DNA of 13,637 nt from CAXRDE01 sp964342365 (GTDB lineage Bacteria > Cyanobacteriota > Sericytochromatia > UBA7694): contig CAYFGW010000135.1 of NCBI GenBank assembly GCA_964342365.1, forward strand, positions 1 through 13,637. Direction: 5' to 3'. The translations under genes were made by a program, and so were the position numbers. The notes below the pieces were generated by a model. The model did not search any database. It saw only the letters and a list, made by a program, of their open reading frames with translations, and was not told the origin of the DNA. How positions within the stretch are numbered: position 1 is the first letter of the stretch; the number at the start of each line of letters is the position of its first letter. Shown here piece by piece: positions 1-6,603 of this stretch.

Positions 1-425
1 TGGGAGTCACTGCGGGTTTCGCTCAGTAAATCGTTTTGAGAAATTTTGCCCAGTACTTCGCGGAAATTACTGCCGGTCACCAGATTGTCTTCGGCATAGG
101 TGGGCGAAAAGGAAAAATTAATTTTTACCTTCTGACGACTGCTGCGGTAATAGCTGTAGCTGATCTTAATAAACTGTTTTTGCTTATTCATAAAGGTCAA
201 AAAATGTTTTGCCAACTGGGCATCGTTGCCCCGAAGTCCGCCTTCCCGCTGTAAGTTCACCAGGGCTCTGTACTCGCGACTGTCTAAAACATCGTCTTTG
301 ATGTAGGTGGTCAGTGCACGGTCAAAAGGACCCGTGGGTGCTGCGGCTTCAGCGGGTGATGTGGATGAGAGGGTTGAAAATAGAGCGAGAGCGGTGCCCA
401 GTAAGGCAACGAATTTGCGTTTCAC
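1..425 (-). CDS. Secreted protein of unknown function, 5' part (runs off the left edge)
   Basis: An open frame on the minus strand runs from a GTG start at 425 to the window edge, giving 141 codons without a stop. The start is supported by AGGAG (434-438) eight bases upstream and a TATAAT box further upstream. The first ~28 residues are a typical Sec signal peptide: basic VKRKF, a hydrophobic Leu/Ala core, then small residues with a likely cleavage near AEA-AA. The mature part contains a basic, aromatic segment (KQFIKISYSYYRSSRQKVKI) and looks soluble. I do not recognise the family. The product is probably periplasmic or exported. It lies directly downstream of the retron RT on the same strand but has its own promoter, so it is more likely the chromosomal flank of the island than part of the retron. 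Confidence 0.75.
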   Translation of the reverse strand, partial: MKRKFVALLGTALALFSTLSSTSPAEAAAPTGPFDRALTTYIKDDVLDSREYRALVNLQREGGLRGNDAQLAKHFLTFMNKQKQFIKISYSYYRSSRQKVKINFSFSPTYAEDNLVTGSNFREVLGKISQNDLLSETRSDS

Positions 426-454
426 AGTTCAAACTCCTGACGGGCTTTTTAGTT

Positions 455-484
455 ATTATAGGCAAATTTGTAGGCTGGCGCTAA
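455..484 (-). promoter_or_regulatory. Sigma70-type promoter for the secreted protein gene
   Basis: On the minus strand there is a perfect TATAAT (455-460) and, 18 bases upstream, a weak -35 match TTAGCG (479-484). Transcription would start about 25 bases before the GTG at 425, leaving room for the AGGAG ribosome site at 434-438. The -10 is strong and the -35 poor. Confidence 0.5.
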
Positions 485-504
485 GGGGTTTCTCAGGTTC
501 GGCT

Positions 505-1998
505 TTAAGGAGCGATTTTCTCAATTTGGCTTAAACCACTGTCTACCCGGTATTTTTTCAAGGCCGTAAACCTGATGTTTAAACGCTGATGCTTATCCCA
601 TATGCTACAACAGGCCGTGTTTTTGAGGAAGTCGCAAACGGAGCGAGATGAGGCGGCGTCTCTCTGGACCACCTTTTCCAGGTAAGCGTATACCTTTTGC
701 TTTGCCCGGCGGGATGATCCTAGCAGCACCTGCTGCAAAACGGGCTGTATCGTTTCAAAGGAAAAACGCTGAGCATGTTTGTGTAGCATATCTAAAAACA
801 GATGATAGGTTTCCAGTGCAAAAACGCTCACTTTTCGGGACGGGATGTAGTAATGGGGCTGCTCAGAAACGATGCTTACATTTTTGTTCTGTGGTTCGTG
901 CGAAGTTACCGTTCCTTGATGGTTTGGAAACTGACTTAATTTTTCAATTTTGGAAAGAAAAACACGTCCTTTTTCTGGTTCTGTGAGGCATACCGCACTG
1001 GCAAAACCACGAAGTACCGCTATAAAACGAGGACTTTTGCTCGTATATCCGTGCCAGTGGAGTTCGCTGAAACCTTTGGTTTCCCATTGAAACAGCAAGG
1101 CCCGAAATCGTTTGAGGGTTTTACGGCACATATGTGGCGTTTCGTTTACCACAAGCCCTGTAACTTCCTGACGATGGCCCTGGCGCATGACGCGCGTTTT
1201 TTGTGGGTGAACGCTAAACCCCTCGTCCCTGATGATTCCAGGGGCACATTCTAAAAGAGCGCCAAGCCTGTGTGTGGTACCTGAAAAAGACAAATCGTCA
1301 GCATAGCGGGTGTAAACAAATCCGTATTTATGGGCCAGTCCGCGCAGTCTTTTGTCCAATTTCCAGCACACGTGGTTACTAATGGCGGGGCTGGTGGGGG
1401 CTCCCTGAGGTAGAACGCGTCCGCCAATTTCTATAAAGTACACCTGTTTATCTTCGTCCAGTAGCTTTGCTTTGGCTGCTGAACTGCACAGAGAGGCTAG
1501 TAAATTGGTGACCTCCCAGCCGTAGCCTATCCAGCGAAATACCCGTTTGATTTGCTTGTAGTGAATGGTTCCAAAAAAGTCTTGCAAATCCATATTTACC
1601 ACCACAGGCTGTCCGCAATGCCTTTGTGCATTGCTGAGAATATGACGCCCGGTGGTAAAACCGTGCACCTCATCTGCCACGGGCAGAGGCGAAAGGATAT
1701 GTTGCAAAATCCAGTGCTGTAGACGCTTTATTCTCTTTAAAGGTGCCGTAATTTGTCGTTCGCCGCCGGTTTTTTTTGCCACGGTAAAGGTATGGTAATG
1801 ATTGACCTGAGAAATCCTGTCACTATGACAGAGAAACCGCAGCTCGTTGAGGGTAATGCCCGCTGCTTCGGCCAAATCACGGGCGTGCTTAAGAACGGGC
1901 ACGCCGTGAGCTTCCAGACGATGGAGATGAACATCTTGTTTTAGAGGAATTGAATATCTAACCCCGTCCCCCGTGTAGCTTATATGTGTTTCTGTCAT
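505..1998 (-). CDS. Retron reverse transcriptase with C-terminal extension
   Basis: This 497-aa protein should reverse-transcribe the adjacent ncRNA into msDNA in the cytoplasm. Retron-RT hallmarks in order: KTGGERQITAP (76-86); HGFTTGRHI with NAQRH (112-127), matching the retron NAxxH motif; VNMDLQDFF (134-142) with catalytic D137; LPQGAPTSPAISN (196-208); YTRYADDLSFSG (229-240) with D234/D235; HPQKTR (264-269); and VTGL (279-282), matching the retron VTG motif. The catalytic triad is complete. Typical retron RTs are about 300-400 aa, so residues ~345-497 are extra: mostly helical-looking, with a small Cys cluster (C455, C463, C464) and no family I recognise. I chose ATG at 1998. The frame stays open upstream to an ATG at 2109, but that extension translates the ncRNA. 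No good Shine-Dalgarno precedes 1998; the start lies 30 bases past a2. Confidence 0.93.
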   Translation of the reverse strand: MTETHISYTGDGVRYSIPLKQDVHLHRLEAHGVPVLKHARDLAEAAGITLNELRFLCHSDRISQVNHYHTFTVAKKTGGERQITAPLKRIKRLQHWILQHILSPLPVADEVHGFTTGRHILSNAQRHCGQPVVVNMDLQDFFGTIHYKQIKRVFRWIGYGWEVTNLLASLCSSAAKAKLLDEDKQVYFIEIGGRVLPQGAPTSPAISNHVCWKLDKRLRGLAHKYGFVYTRYADDLSFSGTTHRLGALLECAPGIIRDEGFSVHPQKTRVMRQGHRQEVTGLVVNETPHMCRKTLKRFRALLFQWETKGFSELHWHGYTSKSPRFIAVLRGFASAVCLTEPEKGRVFLSKIEKLSQFPNHQGTVTSHEPQNKNVSIVSEQPHYYIPSRKVSVFALETYHLFLDMLHKHAQRFSFETIQPVLQQVLLGSSRRAKQKVYAYLEKVVQRDAASSRSVCDFLKNTACCSIWDKHQRLNIRFTALKKYRVDSGLSQIEKIAP

Positions 1999-2028
1999 AA
2001 GATTTACTATCGTTTTAGCATGTTGTGG

Positions 2029-2037
2029 GGTGCCGTT
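2029..2037 (-). repeat. Retron a2 arm of terminal inverted repeat
   Basis: The 9 bases are an exact reverse complement of 2175-2183. Pairing would bring the ncRNA ends together, as in known retrons where the a1/a2 duplex is needed for msDNA synthesis. The match stops after 9 bp on both sides. Confidence 0.75.
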
Positions 2038-2052
2038 CACCTTCGTACTTGT

Positions 2053-2131
2053 ACCAGGATGAGGGAATGGTACAACAGCGGGCTGTGAAAGTCCGCTTGC
2101 AACAGGCACTCATGGTGTAAACACCAGGATG
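2053..2131 (-). repeat. 9-nt direct repeat inside the retron ncRNA
   Basis: CATCCTGGT (minus strand) occurs at 2123-2131, on the 5' side of SL2, and again at 2053-2061, running from the SL4 loop into its 3' arm. It may reflect duplication during ncRNA evolution or be chance. Confidence 0.5.
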
Positions 2132-2174
2132 TGAGCAACGAATCGCGATACACGATTCCATTTAAGGCAAGGCC

Positions 2175-2183
2175 AACGGCACC
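2175..2183 (-). repeat. Retron a1 arm of terminal inverted repeat
   Basis: This arm pairs exactly with a2 at 2029-2037. It begins about seven bases downstream of the -10 box at 2191-2196, so it probably lies at the very 5' end of the transcript. Confidence 0.75.
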
Positions 2184-2190
2184 TTTTTCA

Positions 2191-2220
2191 AATATACGCA
2201 CAATATGTTTTAACAAACAA
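2191..2220 (-). promoter_or_regulatory. Promoter for retron ncRNA and RT
   Basis: On the minus strand, -35 TTGTTT (2215-2220) and -10 TATATT (2191-2196) are separated by 18 bases. The predicted start is about 2182-2185, at or a base or two before the first base of a1, as expected for a retron transcript that continues into the RT gene. Confidence 0.55.
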
Positions 2221-2254
2221 CCCAAACCCTTGAAAAAAGTCAAACAACCTCTTA

Positions 2255-2268
2255 GTGTATGCATACAC
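2255..2268. promoter_or_regulatory. 14-bp perfect palindrome in the divergent intergenic region, possible operator
   Basis: GTGTATGCATACAC is a perfect palindrome between the retron promoter and the divergent operon. For the plus strand, a TTGAAA (2230-2235) with a weak TAGTGT (2253-2258) 17 bases later could be a promoter, and the palindrome would then overlap its -10 region. A dimeric repressor site is one reading. No regulator gene is visible in the window. An ATG at 2259 lies inside the palindrome but has no ribosome site. Confidence 0.4.
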
Positions 2269-2288
2269 CAAAGAAAGAAATAAATAAC

Positions 2289-2933
2289 ATGTGCTCTTTT
2301 GCTCCCCTGCTGGAAGCGTTTCCAGGCGCTTTTGAACTTCATCTCACCACCCGCTGCCGCTCTGTGGCGGCTTTAAGACGCTTTGAGTCAGTGTGTGAAG
2401 AACTGGACGCAAAAGCATTAGTGATTCAGTTGTCTACCGGTCAATATGCCCATCAACCCATGCTGTCTATGAGGCTCTCAGAAAAGCAGAACCGGCGTAT
2501 TTCTCTCGCAGAATCTGTGCTCAAAGCAGCAGGTTTTCCCATCTTGCGTACAAAACTGGAGGCGAGTATTTTTAATCAAAACATTCCTCAAACGGAAGAG
2601 GATAAAGCACGACTTTCTCTTTGGTTAGACACAGAACAGCTGTATTTTGAACATCATCTGAAAATTGAAATTTCTCCTGAAAACCATACAAAATGGCGTT
2701 CTCGCCTGCGGGCGGTAGGAGCCCACCTGTCCTACAACGCGCTCAAAACTGAGGCTGGAACCACGCGTTTTGTTACCCAGCGGGTTAAAGAGGGTGGTTT
2801 AAAAGAGGCCCATCGTCATTTCAACCGGCTGATTTCACAGCTTAAGACGTGGGGGTTTGAACCCGAGTCACCTTTTCAAGAATTTGTGGTGTTTGACTCC
2901 CGGCTCGAACTGGATTCAGGCTGGGCAGAATAA
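2289..2933 (+). CDS. Unrecognised 214-aa protein with two H-x-T/S motifs, partner of RNA ligase
   Basis: First gene of a two-gene operon; its TAA is followed directly by the ATG of the NTase-ligase gene. I do not recognise the family with certainty. Two strand-like segments with similar endings are visible: FELHLTT (15-21) and YFEHHLKIEI (119-128). A later GAHLSYNA (144-151) is followed by RFVTQRV (160-166). Two H-x-T/S motifs (H18-L-T20 and H146-L-S148) recall 2H phosphoesterases, which process 2',3'-cyclic-phosphate RNA ends and are natural partners of RNA ligases. Their ~128-residue spacing is longer than usual, so this is only a suggestion. There is no signal peptide or membrane segment, so it is cytosolic. 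I chose ATG at 2289 because the conserved-looking region begins soon after and the in-frame ATG at 2259 lies within the operator-like palindrome; neither has a strong ribosome site (AAGAAAG lies upstream of 2289). Confidence 0.7.
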   Translation: MCSFAPLLEAFPGAFELHLTTRCRSVAALRRFESVCEELDAKALVIQLSTGQYAHQPMLSMRLSEKQNRRISLAESVLKAAGFPILRTKLEASIFNQNIPQTEEDKARLSLWLDTEQLYFEHHLKIEISPENHTKWRSRLRAVGAHLSYNALKTEAGTTRFVTQRVKEGGLKEAHRHFNRLISQLKTWGFEPESPFQEFVVFDSRLELDSGWAE

Positions 2934-4634
2934 ATGCTTATAATGGAGAGCTTTTTACGGCGTTGGAGTCAGAGTACCCATCCTGTTTTAAAATCCTGGG
3001 TTTTGCGAGGGTCATGGTTGACCCGGCGCTGGTTAATAGACCGGGGGTTGCCCGTCACCCTTCGTCACTGTGAAGATCTGGATTTTTTATCTCAAATTCC
3101 TTTGAAAGAAGCACAGCTTGAAGCAGCTATTGCTCAGCTTTTTAGCGTGGGATCGGGTTCTAAAGATGGAGTTCATGCCAGAGAGCGGGAGTTGGGCTTG
3201 CGCTGGGAGACGTCCTGGGAAAGAGAAAGCATCTGGTCCAAATCTCCGACGCCGGGCGTTCGCTATACCTTCTACGGGCATCATCATGGTCAGAGGGAAA
3301 TGCTTCAGGTGGATATTTCCTCGGGAGATCCGATGTGTCAACCGGCAGCCGTTGAGACTTTTTTTAGCCCGGCTTTAAAAGCCTGTCTTTCGCTGAAGGT
3401 GATTTCCGTGGAAACCGCACTGGCCTGGAAAATTCACGGTTTGTTTGAATTTTTGCACGGCAACTGGCGCCCCAAAGATTTGTGGGATATTTATCTGCTT
3501 TTACAGCATCTTCCTTATGCTTCTCACACCCTGCTCCGTGCCGTTATGCTGGCTTTTGAGAGCCGCGAAGATCCTGTTCAAATGCTGGAACGCTTACTTT
3601 ACGGAGATTTTGCGCAGAGCGCTCGTTCCCTTAAAGGCTGGACACACTTTCAAAATACTCAGATTGCTAGAGGTATTTCTTCTGCTTTTGTGCCTGATTT
3701 GCCTGAGGTTTTGTCTGTGGTTCGAGCGCATTTACGCGCCCTGATTCCTCTGGGGCTACCGGTACAACCCACTCAACAGTGGAACACCAATATGGACGTT
3801 ATACAGCAGCGGGTACGCTTACTCAAAAGCGCCAAAACAGCTGAAGCGGCCTACAAACTCTCCACGTTACAAAATAAAAAACGTTTTTTGCCCCACAAGG
3901 CCTTTTTTAAAATTGCGCACCTGCCCGGTTCTCGCACGGGGCCTTCAGACAAAACCCTTGATCCCCACCAAAGTCTTTTGCTTACCTCTCCTGATGCCGT
4001 GGACAAGTCTTTATCAGGTGCCACCATCTGGGTTCACGAAAAGCTAGACGGTTCTTGCGTGGCTGTTCATCGCGAAGGCGATGCTCTAATTGCTCTGGGG
4101 CGTGCCGGGGATCTGGCTACCGAATCTCCAAACCCCATGCGTCGCTTGTGGGCAGAATGGGTAGATAACCATGCTGAGCAACTCTTAAAGGTGCTTGAGC
4201 CCGGTGAACGTCTGGTGGGAGAATGGCTGGCGCTGGTACACGGCACCCATTATCTTTTGGACTCAGAAAGATATGCTCTGGGGCCCTTTGTGGCGTTTGC
4301 GCTGATGAAGGGGCCGCGCTATATTTTTTCTCAATCCGCTTTTGAAGAACGTTTGAAGGGCAGCCTTCTGACCCGGGCGTATTGTTTGCACCAGGGAAGC
4401 GCCATTACGGTAGCAGATATTGAGCAACGGTTGGGAAAGTACGGTCATCATGGGGCCACAGAATGTGCTGAAGGGGCTGTTTGGAAAATAGAGAGAGGAG
4501 GTAAGGTGTTGTTCTTTGGAAAATACGTGCGTTCAGAAAAAAAAGCGGGCGCTTATCTCTCGGAAACCACGGGACAAAAATCTCGTTGGAACTGGCATCC
4601 GACCCTCAATATCTGGAAGGATTCAAACCGTTAA
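2934..4634 (+). CDS. AbiEii-like nucleotidyltransferase fused to RNA ligase
   Basis: A 566-aa two-domain enzyme. Residues ~20-230 resemble AbiEii/AbiGii-type nucleotidyltransferases: VLRGSWLTRRWL (23-34), CEDLDFL (46-52) with the metal-binding D48/D50, LQVDIS (124-129) with a possible third carboxylate D127, and the family-typical WKIHGLFEF...RPKDLWDIYLLL (165-190). Residues ~320-550 carry the ordered motifs of covalent RNA ligases (T4 Rnl2-like): motif I EKLDGS (369-374) with nucleophile K370, GRAGD (389-393), motif III LVGEWLAL (427-434), IIIa FVAFAL (452-457), IV EGAVWKI (513-519) and V FGKYVR (528-533). The middle (~230-320) is an unassigned linker or helical domain. All key residues are present, so both domains should be active. 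Predicted role: adding nucleotides to, and sealing, broken RNA, possibly tRNA. It follows the upstream gene with no gap (TAAATG), implying coupled translation; an alternative start is M4 at 2943. Confidence 0.85.
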   Translation: MLIMESFLRRWSQSTHPVLKSWVLRGSWLTRRWLIDRGLPVTLRHCEDLDFLSQIPLKEAQLEAAIAQLFSVGSGSKDGVHARERELGLRWETSWERESIWSKSPTPGVRYTFYGHHHGQREMLQVDISSGDPMCQPAAVETFFSPALKACLSLKVISVETALAWKIHGLFEFLHGNWRPKDLWDIYLLLQHLPYASHTLLRAVMLAFESREDPVQMLERLLYGDFAQSARSLKGWTHFQNTQIARGISSAFVPDLPEVLSVVRAHLRALIPLGLPVQPTQQWNTNMDVIQQRVRLLKSAKTAEAAYKLSTLQNKKRFLPHKAFFKIAHLPGSRTGPSDKTLDPHQSLLLTSPDAVDKSLSGATIWVHEKLDGSCVAVHREGDALIALGRAGDLATESPNPMRRLWAEWVDNHAEQLLKVLEPGERLVGEWLALVHGTHYLLDSERYALGPFVAFALMKGPRYIFSQSAFEERLKGSLLTRAYCLHQGSAITVADIEQRLGKYGHHGATECAEGAVWKIERGGKVLFFGKYVRSEKKAGAYLSETTGQKSRWNWHPTLNIWKDSNR

Positions 4635-4686
4635 GCCTGCTGAATCATGTATGCTGTCTTAAAGTCTTCAAGATAGGAATCGGATT

Positions 4687-6603
4687 ATGTTTGCTTCTCC
4701 GGCACGTTTTATGGCCCTCGCACTTTTTTTAACCACAGCTCATGTTTATACAGGGGGCTATGCAGGAACTGCCCGTGCTGAGTCTCTTTCTCCCACCTCC
4801 TCTGATACCAAAAAAGATGCTGACATGATTCGATTTGCCCACGAAGACCCTCTGCAACCGGCCCTGATTCAGGTGCGTCAAATTACCGTGGTGGGCACAA
4901 GTTATACCGATGCGGTCAAGCTGGCGTTGCGCACGCGTGTGGGTGACGAGATTACCCCTGAAATGCTCAAGCAAGAACAGCAGCGCGTGGTGGCCCTGGG
5001 ATACTTTTCTGACGTCACCCCCCGCTTAATTCCGCAGCCTGACGGTTATGAGCTGGTGATCTATGTGCGAGAAAACCCTGTGGTTAAGGGGGTTCAGCTG
5101 ACGGGCGAATCCACTTTGCTGAGCCGGTCAGAGATTCTTAAAGAACTCGGCGTCCTCACTGGTCGCCACCTGAACTTTGCCCATTTACAAGATGCAAAAA
5201 CCGTCATTGAGACGCGTTATCGGGATGCGGACTACCCTTTTGCTCATTTGAGTTTTAAAGATCACAACGGGCAGTGGCTCGACAGTGCCGGCGTACTGCA
5301 CGCCGAAATTCACGAAGGGGTGGTAGACCGCATTGAGGTAGAGGGCAACGCCCGCACTGAAACCGACGTGATTCTAAGAGAACTTCGTTTGCAACCGGGC
5401 GACATTTTTCGGCAAAAAGCTTTTCGTGAGGACTTACAGCGTCTGCACCGCCTGGGCTATTTTGACACCATCGATGTGGTGCCTACTCCCGCCACCCAGA
5501 ATCCCCACCATTTTGTACTGAAGCTGGTGGTGTCTGAAAAGAAAACCGCTGACGTGGGGCTGAACTTTTCGCTCAATAACCGCGACGGCTTACTGGGCGG
5601 ACTCCACTTTACGGACCCCAATTTTTTAGGCAAAGGACAATACTTCAACGCCAAGTTTCAGGCGGGCTTAGACGTGCTTAACCTTTTCGGAGGCAATGCC
5701 CAGCAGTCTCAGCGCAGCTTTTTTGGCCGCGTGGATTTTGCGGAACCTTTTTTACTGCCCGATCGCACTTCGTTTGGCAGCAGCCTGTTTTCTGAACGAA
5801 CACCGTTGTTCTTTAATGAAGCCATGTTGCCACCCTCTCTGGCAGATCTGGGCAGTCAGGGGCTGTTTCAAACCCGCACGGGGGTGAGTTTAAACGTGGG
5901 CAAGCCGCTGTTTGGAGATTTGTATTCTCCCTGGAAGGGCAATCTGGCGTTTACTGCTGAACAAATTAGCCTGCGAGACTTTGCCAATCAGCCCCGGCCG
6001 GAACTCAGTTTTAGCAAGCGCTTTGACGCCAGCGACACCTTTTTTAATCTGGCAGGCTCCTTGTCTTTTGACAACCGAAACTCTTTATTGAATCCCAGTG
6101 AGGGCGTTTATGGCGCCCTGCGCGCCAAGCCCGTGTGGGGCGACGGTAACTATGTCAAACTCGCGGGCAACGTGGCTACGTTTTTGCCCATTTTAGATCC
6201 TGGTTTAACGCTGGCCATGGGTTTTCAGGGTGGTGCCCTGTTGGGCGAGCATCCGATTTATGAGCAATTTTTTGGCACGGGCCCCAGCACCATTCGCGGC
6301 TGGCAGGAAAACGGCTCTCTGGCCGGATCTCAGTATTTTATTGGTTCTCTGGAGGCGCGCTTTCCCGTGATTAATCCCGTTTCGGGGGTGCTGTTCACCG
6401 ACGTGGGCAATTTCTTTGATACCACCGTTTCGCGCATGGACGACATTTTAGCGCTCAAATACGGTGTAGGCGCAGGCGTGCGGGTCAATACCCCTCTGGG
6501 ACTGCTGCGTCTGGACTACGGCGTGAGAGATTTTTCGCAACTTAACTGGGATTCCTGGCTGGATGCCGGGCAACTGCACTTTAGTATAGGACATAAATTT
6601 TAG
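4687..6603 (+). CDS. Omp85/BamA-family outer-membrane assembly protein, three POTRA domains
   Basis: A 638-aa outer-membrane barrel. A signal peptide covers residues 1-31 (cleavage likely at ARA-ES). Three POTRA domains follow, at about 60-130 (ITVVGTSYTD...GYFSDV), 131-211 (VKGVQLTGESTL...) and 212-286 (IEVEGNARTE...GYFDTIDV). A 16-strand-type barrel fills ~287-638, with the family's lid-loop motif RGW (R537-W539) and a terminal strand ending in Phe (HFSIGHKF), the usual barrel signature. Known members insert or secrete outer-membrane proteins. Three POTRAs distinguish it from proteobacterial BamA (five) and resemble cyanobacterial Omp85 or TamA; which role it has cannot be told here. AGGA (4675-4678) lies eight bases before the ATG. 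The stop TAG abuts the ATG of the peptidase gene, suggesting cotranscription. Upstream, 4635-4674 shows no convincing promoter. Confidence 0.92.
   Translation: MFASPARFMALALFLTTAHVYTGGYAGTARAESLSPTSSDTKKDADMIRFAHEDPLQPALIQVRQITVVGTSYTDAVKLALRTRVGDEITPEMLKQEQQRVVALGYFSDVTPRLIPQPDGYELVIYVRENPVVKGVQLTGESTLLSRSEILKELGVLTGRHLNFAHLQDAKTVIETRYRDADYPFAHLSFKDHNGQWLDSAGVLHAEIHEGVVDRIEVEGNARTETDVILRELRLQPGDIFRQKAFREDLQRLHRLGYFDTIDVVPTPATQNPHHFVLKLVVSEKKTADVGLNFSLNNRDGLLGGLHFTDPNFLGKGQYFNAKFQAGLDVLNLFGGNAQQSQRSFFGRVDFAEPFLLPDRTSFGSSLFSERTPLFFNEAMLPPSLADLGSQGLFQTRTGVSLNVGKPLFGDLYSPWKGNLAFTAEQISLRDFANQPRPELSFSKRFDASDTFFNLAGSLSFDNRNSLLNPSEGVYGALRAKPVWGDGNYVKLAGNVATFLPILDPGLTLAMGFQGGALLGEHPIYEQFFGTGPSTIRGWQENGSLAGSQYFIGSLEARFPVINPVSGVLFTDVGNFFDTTVSRMDDILALKYGVGAGVRVNTPLGLLRLDYGVRDFSQLNWDSWLDAGQLHFSIGHKF

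Larger units (their letters stand above)
2029..2183 (-). ncRNA. Retron ncRNA (msr-msd)
   Basis: A ~155-nt region just upstream of the RT on the same strand is bounded by perfectly complementary 9-nt ends: a1 (2175-2183, read GGTGCCGTT) and a2 (2029-2037, read AACGGCACC). Inside, in transcript order, are four perfect short stems: SL1 2153-2158/2140-2145 (GAATCG/CGATTC, 7-nt loop); SL2 2121-2126/2113-2118 (TGGTGT/ACACCA, 2-nt loop as written) with an outer 4-bp CTCA/TGAG pair; SL3 2093-2097/2077-2081 (AGCGG/CCGCT); SL4 2068-2075/2049-2056 (TTGTACCA/TGGTACAA, 11-nt loop). By analogy with known retrons, SL1-SL2 would be msr and SL3-SL4 the msd template. No long msd hairpin is visible. The branching G was not determined. 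A promoter ends at a1, which fits the 5' end. Confidence 0.8.

Noticed and set aside
36..534. Plus-strand frames at 36-254 and 307-534
   Set aside because: They are antisense to a better-supported minus-strand gene with a signal peptide, ribosome site and -10 box.
1999..2109. In-frame upstream start of the RT (ATG at 2109)
   Set aside because: The extra 37 codons overlap SL3, SL4 and the a2 arm of the ncRNA, and the residues do not look like an RT N-terminus.
2259..2288. Extended N-terminus (ten residues) of the 214-aa protein
   Set aside because: The ATG lies inside the 14-bp palindrome and has no ribosome site; ATG 2289 is at least as good and leaves the operator outside the gene.
2037..2342. 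101-codon minus-strand frame across the intergenic region
   Set aside because: It covers the ncRNA and the antisense of the 214-aa gene's start; it has no recognisable motif and is best seen as chance.
426..4686. Attachment-site-like direct repeats flanking the retron/ligase island
   Set aside because: I compared 426-504 with 4635-4686 by eye and saw no shared repeat, tRNA gene, integrase or transposase.
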